Below are positions 9,530 to 16,530 of a DNA stretch of 33,707 bases, piece after piece. Every line of letters starts with the position of its first letter. Position 1 is the stretch's first letter. Below the pieces are notes generated by a model. That model was given only the letters and a program-made list of their open reading frames with translations. It was not told the DNA's origin and searched no databases. The position numbers and the translations under genes are program-made. This DNA is from Patescibacteria group bacterium (lineage in GTDB: Bacteria; Patescibacteriota; Minisyncoccia; Phycocordibacterales; UBA1006), in assembly GCA_020428645.1 (NCBI GenBank), contig JAGQMN010000001.1, forward strand, positions 64,532 through 98,238. Reading direction: 5' to 3'.

Positions 9530-9543
9530 AAAAACAGGCTTTT
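9523..9543 (+). terminator. Terminator of the six-gene unit
   Basis: AGCCTG (9523-9528), a six-A loop, CAGGCT (9535-9540), then TTT. The hairpin includes the TGA stop of the last swivel gene, and the next promoter begins 2 nt later. Confidence 0.65.
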
Positions 9544-9544
9544 A

Positions 9545-9553
9545 TGTTATAAT
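9545..9553 (+). promoter_or_regulatory. Extended -10 promoter (TGT TATAAT)
   Basis: Perfect TATAAT at 9548-9553 with TG at 9545-9546, ending 7 nt before the ATG at 9561. The 31-nt gap between genes therefore holds most of a terminator and a complete promoter. Confidence 0.75.
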
Positions 9554-9560
9554 TAAAAGC

Positions 9561-10463
9561 ATGAGTATTGAATCTAGCAATTATGGACAGCAACTCGAAA
9601 AACCTCGACCTGTTGAGATACTTTTGCATTTTTTTAGGCATGATAAAAAAGAGAAAGAATACCTTCTTGGCGAAAAAGGCGAAAACAAAGATTATCCCGT
9701 TCGGTTAACCATAGAAGGGAAAGAAAATGCCCGTTCATACCACAATCCTGGTCGAGCATCTCAATCCGTTGCTTTCGGTAGTCCCCGCGCACGATCAAAA
9801 GAAACAGCAGCACTTCACATGCATGGAGAGAAAGCAATGTTAAGTGGAAATGAGACGCAAGAAGAATTCAAAGAATTAATGAAAGAACTTAATGTTGCTA
9901 CTGACGATAAGTTAAACTTTCACCTCGAAGCTGATAATGCGTATGTGACAAGAGCTTTTGAAGAACATGCGAAAGGTCGGCTCTTTGAATATTGGGTGAC
10001 TGAGAGTGATACAGATATTGTTGCAGCGAACGATCACGAATCGACGAGCTACTCAATCACGGCAGCAAATGTTGCAAAGATTGTTAAAAAATACCTCACG
10101 GTATCTGAACGTTTTTACGATTTAGCGAATAATCCTGAAAAAGACTATGAGCATACCATGGAGCGATTTCTGGGATCTCACGGCAACACTGTTGAATGTT
10201 TTCTCGCGAAGGTAATTGAAAAAACAGAAGGTCAGGATCGTTTGTGGGAGTTCATCAATGCTGGGAACAATCAGTCCATTGATTTCTCAGAAGGTTTTGA
10301 TCTTGCTATTATTCAAGACGGAAATACTACTAGTCTGTCCGTTCACTACGAAAAACCTGCTGGTGATGGGTACGATGCGTTTAACTTTGATGCGAAGATA
10401 CCCATCAGTATGATTGAAGAGATCATTAATGAGGGAAATTTGTTTACTAAAACTAACGCATAA
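9561..10463 (+). CDS. Histidine phosphatase-like protein (RHD variant)
   Basis: 300 residues. ILLHFFRHDKK carries the phosphatase R26-H27 pair, with RHG changed to RHD. GSPRARSKETA (R76/R78) replaces the usual SPxxRxxxTA, and ERFLGSHGNTVE carries the second His, H207. All four usual catalytic positions (R, H, R, H) thus appear to be kept. It is a clear paralogue of the 13141 gene: both share the FRH, LERF/LERLMGSH and ESFLAKVIEKT or ECFLAKVIEKT segments, and both have similar C-terminal 80 residues. It stands 5'-most in a two-gene unit with a swivel gene 4 nt downstream, repeating the order seen at 1579-4466. Substrate unknown; phosphohistidine on the swivel protein is one candidate. Confidence 0.72.
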   Translation: MSIESSNYGQQLEKPRPVEILLHFFRHDKKEKEYLLGEKGENKDYPVRLTIEGKENARSYHNPGRASQSVAFGSPRARSKETAALHMHGEKAMLSGNETQEEFKELMKELNVATDDKLNFHLEADNAYVTRAFEEHAKGRLFEYWVTESDTDIVAANDHESTSYSITAANVAKIVKKYLTVSERFYDLANNPEKDYEHTMERFLGSHGNTVECFLAKVIEKTEGQDRLWEFINAGNNQSIDFSEGFDLAIIQDGNTTSLSVHYEKPAGDGYDAFNFDAKIPISMIEEIINEGNLFTKTNA

Positions 10464-10467
10464 TTAT

Positions 10468-12036
10468 ATGAATTCATCACAAACAATAGAATGGTTTTGG
10501 TCACACCGCAGGAACACGAGTCTACACCATATGAGTATTTTTATACCAGCACTTGCCAAAAAAGGTTGGTTACCAGCGGTAAATTTTTGGTTTGATAATC
10601 AGATTGTCATTGGTGTTCCTGGAAAGGGTTGTTACATTTTCTACGATAAAAACCAATTGACCTCAAAAAATAAATATAAGGATGTTCAAGATAGTATAGA
10701 TACCAATGAAAATTTTGTTGTTGATTTCAAGCGAAGAACTGATGAATTGTTCGGGGCAATTTTCTTTAAGTGTTTAAACATCAACCTCGAAAATCTTTCG
10801 TTAATGCGTCACGAGGATTTACTGGCTATGTACCAGGATTTTATCCGTACCATGATGGTAGGTCCTATTATTACGGTTCAGTTATGGGGTATTGAGGCTT
10901 GTTTTGATGAGAACTACAAAATTATCTCATTTTTGCGGAAACGTCTCAAAGAGCTTGGTAAAGAGGATCAATTTGATGAGTATAAAAACATACTTGCAAC
11001 GAATATTGGTGAAACGGTTGCTTTCACTGAACAGAAAAACTTTTATCAAGTTGCTCTCAAGATGTCTGAAAATCAAAAGGTACAAGCACTCTTTGACACA
11101 AAGGATATTGAAAAAATCAGTAACGAACTACATTCTTTTGAGGAAGAAAATACTATTTTTGAGCAACATACAGAGAAGTATGAATGGGTTAATACCGAGT
11201 ACGTGAGTGGGGCATGGTCTCGTGAACAGTGGATTGAATTATTTATGAAATCAATCGTTGAAGAAGATATGTCAGCAAAAGCCCGCCAACTTCAAAAGAA
11301 CTTTGATGAATTAAACCAACACAGACAAGAAATTATTGAAGAACTCGATCCACCAAAAAACGTTCTTCATGCACTCGACGCACTATCGGAGTTTATTGCT
11401 CAACGTGATTGGACAAAGGGGTACTTTACCCGCATTTTGTTAATGTACAACAAGCTCCTCAAGGAAATTGCACGACGTCTCAATGTAGAGTCGACCGAAC
11501 TCTTTGAGTATTCACAGTTGGAACTCGAACAAGCTCTCAAAACCAAAATTCCTCTTTCACCAGAAGAAATTATAAATCGAAAGCAAAATGGTTTTGCACT
11601 TATTGTAAAGGGTGGAAATATGCAGGTTACTACTAACAAAGATGAAATTGCATCTGTTATCGAACAGGAAGGTATCTCAAGTCCATTTGATAACACAGGT
11701 GAAGTCGACGAGTTTAAGGGTCTCAGTGCATCCTTGGGTAAGATTACCGCTAAAGCTCGTGTACTTGAAGATGCAACACGAATCAATGAACTCGAAGAAG
11801 GGGAGGTGCTCGTTACTTACATGACAACCATTGAATTTATTCCAGGATTTAGAAAGGCGAGTGCCGTTATCACTGATGAAGGAGGAATGTCATGTCATGC
11901 GGCTATTGTTAGTCGTGAGTTCAAGCTACCCTGTATTGTAGGGACCAAGGTTGCAACACGGGCATTAAAAACTGGTGATTTAATTGAAGTTGATGCGGAT
12001 AATGGAGTTGTGCGAGTTTTGGAAAAGACCGAATAG
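10468..12036 (+). CDS. Phosphohistidine swivel-domain protein 7
   Basis: 522 residues from the ATG at 10468, chosen because earlier in-frame starts lie inside the phosphatase gene. A helical N-terminal region (1-410) is followed by a swivel domain (about 415-522) with H477 in GGMSCHAAIVSRE and a terminal VDADNGVV strand. HTEKYEWVNTEY and the linker LNVESTELFEYSQLELEQAL match the 6964 protein, so the helical regions are homologous despite low identity. It follows the phosphatase stop by 4 nt and is almost certainly co-transcribed with it. Confidence 0.84.
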   Translation: MNSSQTIEWFWSHRRNTSLHHMSIFIPALAKKGWLPAVNFWFDNQIVIGVPGKGCYIFYDKNQLTSKNKYKDVQDSIDTNENFVVDFKRRTDELFGAIFFKCLNINLENLSLMRHEDLLAMYQDFIRTMMVGPIITVQLWGIEACFDENYKIISFLRKRLKELGKEDQFDEYKNILATNIGETVAFTEQKNFYQVALKMSENQKVQALFDTKDIEKISNELHSFEEENTIFEQHTEKYEWVNTEYVSGAWSREQWIELFMKSIVEEDMSAKARQLQKNFDELNQHRQEIIEELDPPKNVLHALDALSEFIAQRDWTKGYFTRILLMYNKLLKEIARRLNVESTELFEYSQLELEQALKTKIPLSPEEIINRKQNGFALIVKGGNMQVTTNKDEIASVIEQEGISSPFDNTGEVDEFKGLSASLGKITAKARVLEDATRINELEEGEVLVTYMTTIEFIPGFRKASAVITDEGGMSCHAAIVSREFKLPCIVGTKVATRALKTGDLIEVDADNGVVRVLEKTE

Positions 12037-12044
12037 GACCTTTT

Positions 12045-12053
12045 TGGTATACT
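12045..12053 (+). promoter_or_regulatory. Extended -10 promoter (TGG TATACT)
   Basis: TG at 12045-12046 and TATACT at 12048-12053, 12 nt before the ATG at 12066. A leader of about 5 nt is expected. Confidence 0.6.
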
Positions 12054-12065
12054 TAAAATACCAAT

Positions 12066-13076
12066 ATGGAATCACTTAATTTTGAAAAAAATAGTAAAGA
12101 TTCAGAGAAATCAAAAAACTCACAAATTGAACAACCAGAATCTTTATTAACAAAAGAAGATAAGCAGGTTTTAGAGTATTCACTACATTCCTTTCAGGAG
12201 TATTTAATGAATCTTAACAAAGAAGAATTACCTAGTGTCATTATTTTACCAGAAACAGCTTCTCGTCCTATTTATTATGCGATTAAACCAATTCTTGAAA
12301 AAATATATCACGCACAAGGATTAACTACACCTCAAACACACTTTCTTTTAACTGTTAGATCGCCAGAACGTGAAGAATTTAAATACCCTAGTGATAAGCA
12401 AGAAATGTTGCATAAAATTGCTGATGAAATCGATAATCTTGAAGACGTAAATGATCTCAGCAATAAGAAGAGAAAACAACATGAGTTGAAATTGTTAAAT
12501 AAAAAAATGGAATTTCAAAATGAATCAGGTTGGGGTGTTGAACGAAGAGAACGTTTTAAGGAAATACTTGATTCCGCACCCCCTGGCAAGGTACTCGTGG
12601 TTGATGATTACATTAGCTCATATGAATCTATTGATCAAATAGAGAACCTGCGAGATTTATTACCTAAAGAATCAGATATGGAGTACTTTATATTGATTGA
12701 TGGTAGGTCAGAGAATTATAAGGTTAATTATAACGACAAAATACACACAGGTCTCCACTATACAGGTAATGATCTTCATGACACTACCTTATGGGCTTTT
12801 AAGGGTTTTAGTTATGGTGCGCGACCAGGTGTACCATGGGATTCAAATTTTGGGACAGGGGCAACAGTAGAGGAAAAGGAGGCAATGATTGGAGTTAAAA
12901 AGCCAAATTCTCCTAGTGGATATTCTGAAAAATCAGAGATAATTGAATATGATAAGGTACAACAAATTAGAAAAGAAATGTCAGAGTTCGGAAAAAAAAT
13001 CGCAGGAGAGGCAACTTTTAATAAAGATCTTTGGAAAGAGAGTTTAGAAGATGATCTGTTTAGGGGGTTTTGGTAA
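12066..13076 (+). CDS. Phosphoribosyltransferase-like protein
   Basis: 336 residues. GKVLVVDDYISSYES (about 174-188) resembles the type I phosphoribosyltransferase PRPP loop (hydrophobic stretch-DD-x(n)-S/T-x-x-S/T). An earlier SVIILPETASRPIYYAI segment (57-73) could be the first strand and loop of the same fold. A charged, lysine-rich insertion (about 110-160) separates the two. The C-terminal 140 residues are not recognised. Its placement between two phosphatase/swivel units suggests it belongs to the same system, perhaps handling a phosphorylated ribosyl or nucleotide substrate (inference). It has its own promoter. The PRTase assignment rests mainly on one motif. Confidence 0.5.
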   Translation: MESLNFEKNSKDSEKSKNSQIEQPESLLTKEDKQVLEYSLHSFQEYLMNLNKEELPSVIILPETASRPIYYAIKPILEKIYHAQGLTTPQTHFLLTVRSPEREEFKYPSDKQEMLHKIADEIDNLEDVNDLSNKKRKQHELKLLNKKMEFQNESGWGVERRERFKEILDSAPPGKVLVVDDYISSYESIDQIENLRDLLPKESDMEYFILIDGRSENYKVNYNDKIHTGLHYTGNDLHDTTLWAFKGFSYGARPGVPWDSNFGTGATVEEKEAMIGVKKPNSPSGYSEKSEIIEYDKVQQIRKEMSEFGKKIAGEATFNKDLWKESLEDDLFRGFW

Positions 13077-13099
13077 CATTTTATATATTTTTTTATTCA

Positions 13100-13108
13100 T
13101 GCTATAAT
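13100..13108 (+). promoter_or_regulatory. Extended -10 promoter (TGC TATAAT)
   Basis: TG at 13100-13101 and TATAAT at 13103-13108. The nearest ATG (13112) runs into a stop after two codons, so the gene start at 13141 implies a leader of about 25 nt, longer than for most units here. Confidence 0.6.
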
Positions 13109-13140
13109 AAAATGTATTAGAAAGTAATTATTTTTTTGAA

Positions 13141-14070
13141 ATGAATCGATCTATTGAAACTCATAAAAATTTGGAAAAACACGAAAACTTGGAATCGCGT
13201 ATTTTGTTAAAGCTATTTCGTCATAGCATTAAAGGTGAAAAACAACCTGATGATCGTGATGTAATTTTATCCCAAGAAGGTCGTGAGCTCGCAGCAAGTA
13301 AGTATATTGATTTAGAGAATCCAACCCTTGCTAAAATTATTGGAACCGATCGCATTCGAACTATTGAAACTGCTGGGCTTATTAAGGATGGTGATCTAGA
13401 TAAGACAGTAGAAGAAACACTATCAGAAACTGGTATTTTAGGTGCTCCGATGGCTGAAGTTGATCGCTTGGATCGTTTGAACTTTACCGTTGATGCTGAA
13501 TCTGCAACAGGGAAAGCGGGTTATGAAGCATATGGTAAGGGTGAATGGCTAAAATGGGTAGTCAATGAAAGTGATCAGAACGTACTGGAAAATGGTGATA
13601 TGGATAAAAATGTTCCATATTCAAAACAGGCCGCAAATATTGCTTCAATTATTAAAGATTACTTTGAACAAGCTTCTGATCGTTGGCATAAGATTTATGA
13701 AGCTGAACAGGATGGTGATAATCAACGGAAATTCCCAAAAGGATATGGACAAACATTAGAGCGATTAATGGGTTCACATCAAGGTGTTACTGAATCATTC
13801 TTAGCCAAAGTAATTGAGAAGACAAAAGGAATCGAAGAGCGAGATAAATTTGTTGAAGCCCTTAATAATAATGGTTTTTCGGAAACGGAAGGATATGACA
13901 TCGAAATTGTAAATGATGGAGAAGACAAAACGATCAATGTTAACTATACAAAATTTGATGATCAGGGTTATAAAATTTTTGAATTTAATGAGAGTGTTCC
14001 ACAGGAAGTACTCGATGAAATTCTCAAGGAAGGTGAACGTTTCAACGTAAGAGAATCTTCTAAAAGTTAA
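13141..14070 (+). CDS. Histidine phosphatase-like protein (RHS variant)
   Basis: 309 residues. RILLKLFRHSIKGE holds the R27-H28 pair (RHS in place of RHG), GTDRIRTIETA holds R71/R73, and LERLMGSHQGVTE holds H213. These are the same catalytic positions as in its paralogue at 9561. It is the only one of the three phosphatases not followed by a swivel gene, since a strong terminator lies 3 nt after its stop. It closes the cluster and precedes the SAM riboswitch. The family is known for phospho-ester and phosphohistidine hydrolysis; the specificity here is undetermined. Confidence 0.72.
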   Translation: MNRSIETHKNLEKHENLESRILLKLFRHSIKGEKQPDDRDVILSQEGRELAASKYIDLENPTLAKIIGTDRIRTIETAGLIKDGDLDKTVEETLSETGILGAPMAEVDRLDRLNFTVDAESATGKAGYEAYGKGEWLKWVVNESDQNVLENGDMDKNVPYSKQAANIASIIKDYFEQASDRWHKIYEAEQDGDNQRKFPKGYGQTLERLMGSHQGVTESFLAKVIEKTKGIEERDKFVEALNNNGFSETEGYDIEIVNDGEDKTINVNYTKFDDQGYKIFEFNESVPQEVLDEILKEGERFNVRESSKS

Positions 14071-14073
14071 AAG

Positions 14074-14094
14074 ACAGCATTTTGCTGTTTTTTT
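14074..14094 (+). terminator. Rho-independent terminator closing the cluster
   Basis: ACAGCA (14074-14079), loop TTT, TGCTGT (14083-14088), then six T. It marks the end of the swivel/phosphatase region. Confidence 0.8.
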
Positions 14095-14118
14095 ACAAAT
14101 AGTATACAATCACTTTAA

Positions 14119-14270
14119 CTTTCATCGAGAGAACAGCGAGAGATATGACTCTATGACCTGTCGGCAACCCGTACGTTGAACGTAGTTAGGGTGCTCCTAT
14201 CATGACTGATGATTTTACCTCAGATTTTCGATGAAAATATATTAATCAGTTAATATACTTTTATTTTTTT
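14119..14270 (+). ncRNA. SAM riboswitch (SAM-I/SAM-IV superfamily) with terminator platform
   Basis: P1 is a perfect 9-bp helix, TTTCATCGA (14120-14128) with TCGATGAAA (14228-14236). Inside it are P2 (ACAG 14133-14136 with CTGT 14158-14161, continued by AGAG/CTCT at 14139-14142 and 14149-14152) and the conserved CGGCAACCC (14162-14170). A further arm (CCC/GGG enclosing TACG/CGTA) leads into GGGTGCTCC (14189-14197). CGGCAACCC plus GGGTGCTCC followed by ATGAC matches SAM-IV or the SAM-I/IV variant better than SAM-I, whose second motif is GGTGCTAA. Downstream, ATATTAA-TCAG-TTAATAT (14239-14256) and a T-run reaching the metK ATG form a plausible terminator that would switch off metK when SAM is bound. 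A possible -10 box is TACAAT at 14105-14110. Confidence 0.85.
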
Positions 14271-15194
14271 ATGACAGAACAAACATTTACAGCAGAGTAC
14301 GTATCGCCCGGACACCCAGACAAAATGTGTGATCGTATCTCTGATGCAATTTTACAAGCCTTTCAAGATCAGGATTCCACAAGTCGGGTTGCTGTTGAAA
14401 CCATGGGTGGACATGGACGCGTATACATACTTGGCGAAGTGACGAGTATGGTTAGTGTATCAGATAACGAGATTAAACAGATTATTACTGATATTGTGGG
14501 TACTGATACCTATGAGGTTAGTATTCACCTCGTTCAACAATCACCTGAAATTGCCCACGGGGTTGATGATGGTGGTGCAGGTGATCAAGGAATTGTCATT
14601 GGGTACGCGTGTAACCACAACGATGAGATGATTCCTCAAGAGTACTACTTGGCAAAATCACTCTGTGATTATCTCTACAAGGTGTATCCGTATGATGGAA
14701 AGACACAAATTACCATTAACCAAAATCATGAAATTGAAGTTATCGTTGCAAGTTTTCAAAACTCAAAATCATATGAGTTACAAGAACATGTGAATGATTG
14801 GCTCACACAGAACGCTTTTTCCATCACGGATAATCTACGATGCTTACTTAATCCTGCAGGTGAATGGAGTATTGGGGGGTTTGATGCGGATACCGGTCTG
14901 ACCGGACGAAAAATTGTTGTTGATAGCTACGGACCTCGCGTGCCCGTTGGTGGTGGTGCATTTTCGGGAAAAGATTGGACTAAGGTTGATCGAAGTGGTG
15001 CCAACTATGCACAACACATTGCCCAAACACTACTCAAACAGCAGGGTGCTAGTGAAGTTCGTGTTGAACTCGCTTATGCTATTGGTGTTCCAAATGCAGT
15101 GCAATCAATTGCTTATGTGGACGGAGTTCCACAGGATATTAGTGAATTTGATACGAGCATGACTGGGATTCAGAAGTTTATACAAAACACCTAA
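14271..15194 (+). CDS. metK: S-adenosylmethionine synthetase (short form)
   Basis: Makes SAM from methionine and ATP in the cytosol. 307 residues. The hallmark motifs are present: SPGHPDK (12-18, ATP/methionine site), GAGDQGIVIGYA, DTGLTGRKIVVDSYG, and GGGAFSGKDWTKVDRSGA near the end (the phosphate-binding lysine loop). Most bacterial MetK proteins are about 380-400 residues; this one is shortened by loop trimming and a short C-terminus but lacks no catalytic motif that I can check. A SAM riboswitch directly upstream fits feedback control by the product. Its TAA stop lies in the loop of the next terminator. Confidence 0.95.
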   Translation: MTEQTFTAEYVSPGHPDKMCDRISDAILQAFQDQDSTSRVAVETMGGHGRVYILGEVTSMVSVSDNEIKQIITDIVGTDTYEVSIHLVQQSPEIAHGVDDGGAGDQGIVIGYACNHNDEMIPQEYYLAKSLCDYLYKVYPYDGKTQITINQNHEIEVIVASFQNSKSYELQEHVNDWLTQNAFSITDNLRCLLNPAGEWSIGGFDADTGLTGRKIVVDSYGPRVPVGGGAFSGKDWTKVDRSGANYAQHIAQTLLKQQGASEVRVELAYAIGVPNAVQSIAYVDGVPQDISEFDTSMTGIQKFIQNT

Positions 15195-15207
15195 CGAAGG
15201 TGTTTTT
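15185..15207 (+). terminator. Terminator after metK
   Basis: AAACACC (15185-15191), 7-nt loop containing the metK stop codon, GGTGTTT (15199-15205), then TT. Overlaps the next promoter. Confidence 0.75.
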
Positions 15208-15215
15208 GTTATACT
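15207..15215 (+). promoter_or_regulatory. Extended -10 promoter (TGT TATACT)
   Basis: TG at 15207-15208 and TATACT at 15210-15215, ending 6 nt before the ATG at 15222. It begins within the T-tract of the metK terminator. Confidence 0.7.
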
Positions 15216-15221
15216 ACACAC

Positions 15222-15539
15222 ATGGACAAAACATTTTCGGAACGTGTGGTTGAAGCCACGTTGTCAATTCCACCTGGTAGAGTGGTAACCTACGGTGACA
15301 TTGCACGGGTATGTGGCGCAGGACCTATGGCAGCCCAAAGCATTACGACAATATTAGGGCGTGCTTACAACAATGGTATTACCAACATTCCCTGGCATCG
15401 TATTGTGTACAGTGGTGGAAAAATCTGGACAAGTCATGAGCATCACGAACATCGAATGAAATTATATAGAAAAGAGGGAATTAAAGTAAACAAAAAGGGT
15501 TATATTCAAAATTTTAACACTCTTCGATACGAATTTTAA
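15222..15539 (+). CDS. Alkyltransferase-like protein (MGMT family, Trp in place of Cys)
   Basis: 105 residues, equal to the DNA-binding half of O6-alkylguanine-DNA alkyltransferase. IPPGRVVTYGDIARVCG is the helix-turn-helix region. The active-site PCHR motif is PWHR, with W58 replacing the acceptor cysteine. This is the defining change of alkyltransferase-like (ATL) proteins, which bind and flip O6-alkylguanine but do not remove the alkyl group; they hand the lesion to nucleotide excision repair. The protein lacks the N-terminal MGMT domain, as ATLs do. The start is fixed by the promoter 6 nt upstream. Confidence 0.9.
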   Translation: MDKTFSERVVEATLSIPPGRVVTYGDIARVCGAGPMAAQSITTILGRAYNNGITNIPWHRIVYSGGKIWTSHEHHEHRMKLYRKEGIKVNKKGYIQNFNTLRYEF

Positions 15540-15659
15540 TTTTCATGTTAACGAAGAATGTATTGCATGATATGCATGTAATCATAATATAATAAGATAC
15601 CGTGAAAGAGTATATTGTATTCCCTCAAACATAACTCATTCGTAATTCTATCCTTAAAA

Positions 15660-15718
15660 TGGTATACTCATGCTACATCTACTAACATAATCATGTTTTT
15701 GATAGCAGATGTTTTTGT
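15660..15718 (+). promoter_or_regulatory. Promoter followed at once by a hairpin and T-tract
   Basis: TGG TATACT (15660-15668) would start RNA near 15675. That RNA opens with ACATCT (15675-15680), which pairs with AGATGT (15707-15712) ahead of a T-run; an inner ATCA/TGAT stem is also possible. This could be a tiny RNA or attenuator of about 40 nt in front of the acidic protein gene, or just a promoter next to the terminator of the upstream gene. The rest of the 15540-15750 gap is AT-rich with no gene seen. Confidence 0.4.
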
Positions 15719-15750
15719 TATCTAATTTAGTTATTACGTATATATAATTT

Positions 15751-16494
15751 ATGAACACACAGAACACAGAAAGAGGAATTGGTGTTTTCGCAGTTATACT
15801 CATCATCGCCATTATTGGTCTTGGTGGATATGCTGTGTACAACACACAAGTTAAAAAGAAAGCAACACTCGAGGTTGAAATGGAACAGATGGATGCAGAT
15901 GATATGCTCGATACTGTTGATGATATTCAGGCTGACGTCGTTGCAACATTTGCTGAGGTAAAGGCGAACCTCGCACTTAAAACAGAAGCTGGTATTAAAA
16001 CCGCTACATCACTCCTTGCTGCACTTGAAGCACGTATTGATGCACAATCAGCAACGTTAAGTACAGCAGCACAGGATCAAACCCAGGTTTTCAAGCGACG
16101 AATCCAAGGTGCACGTGCTAAGGTATCAGCAGCAACGACAGAAACCCTTGCTGAAGCTGAAGCAGAAATCGACGCGATTGAAGCAGATATTGAAGAATCA
16201 TTTGATGCCATTGAAGCAACTATTGAAGTTGAAGATGATGGTATGATGATGGACGATGATGCATCAGATGATGTTGACGAAGATGACAGTATGATGATGG
16301 ACGATCATGATGATACAATGATGGGGGATGATGACAGTACGATGATGGAAGACACCACTAGTGATGATGGTTTAAATGATGATGGTATGATCGATGGTAG
16401 TGTTGACACGAGTTCTGATACCGATGTCATGGTTGATGATGAATCAGGAGCAGGTGCGACTACTGAGACAGATGTAAATGTTGTGATAGAATAA
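15751..16494 (+). CDS. Membrane-anchored acidic protein with Asp/Met-rich tail
   Basis: 247 residues, family not recognised. One N-terminal membrane segment (about 10-30, GIGVFAVILIIAIIGLGGYA) is followed by a long Ala/Glu-rich, probably coiled-coil region (about 35-165). The C-terminal 80 residues are very acidic and repetitive, with MMMDDD, MMMDDHDD, MMGDDDS and MMEDTT blocks. Orientation is probably Nin-Cout. The D/M blocks could bind metal cations, and the next gene is a VIT-type metal transporter, but they are separated by a terminator and the link is only positional. TATATA or TATAAT boxes at 15739-15748 lie very close to the ATG. Confidence 0.65.
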   Translation: MNTQNTERGIGVFAVILIIAIIGLGGYAVYNTQVKKKATLEVEMEQMDADDMLDTVDDIQADVVATFAEVKANLALKTEAGIKTATSLLAALEARIDAQSATLSTAAQDQTQVFKRRIQGARAKVSAATTETLAEAEAEIDAIEADIEESFDAIEATIEVEDDGMMMDDDASDDVDEDDSMMMDDHDDTMMGDDDSTMMEDTTSDDGLNDDGMIDGSVDTSSDTDVMVDDESGAGATTETDVNVVIE

Positions 16495-16500
16495 CTATAT

Positions 16501-16522
16501 AAAAAAGCGCGTACGCTTTTTT
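16501..16522 (+). terminator. Rho-independent terminator
   Basis: AAAAAAGCG (16501-16509), loop CGTA, CGCTTTTTT (16514-16522). Symmetric, so it could work on both strands. Confidence 0.8.
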
Positions 16523-16530
16523 ACTTTGTT

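Noticed and set aside
453-12036. Swivel genes as broken pieces of one PEP synthase
   Set aside because: Each has its own start, full swivel domain, intact histidine and a long distinct N-terminus. Overlapping starts and stops suggest designed operon order, not decay.
1-14070. Recoding of UGA (as in Gracilibacteria/Absconditabacteria)
   Set aside because: UGA ends several genes at natural positions (2353, 6965, 9527) and an RF2 with an SPF motif is present.
14119-14236. Standard SAM-I (S-box) assignment
   Set aside because: The core has GGGTGCTCC in place of GGTGCTAA and lacks the usual S-box first strand, so SAM-IV or the SAM-I/IV variant fits better. The ligand call stays SAM because metK follows.
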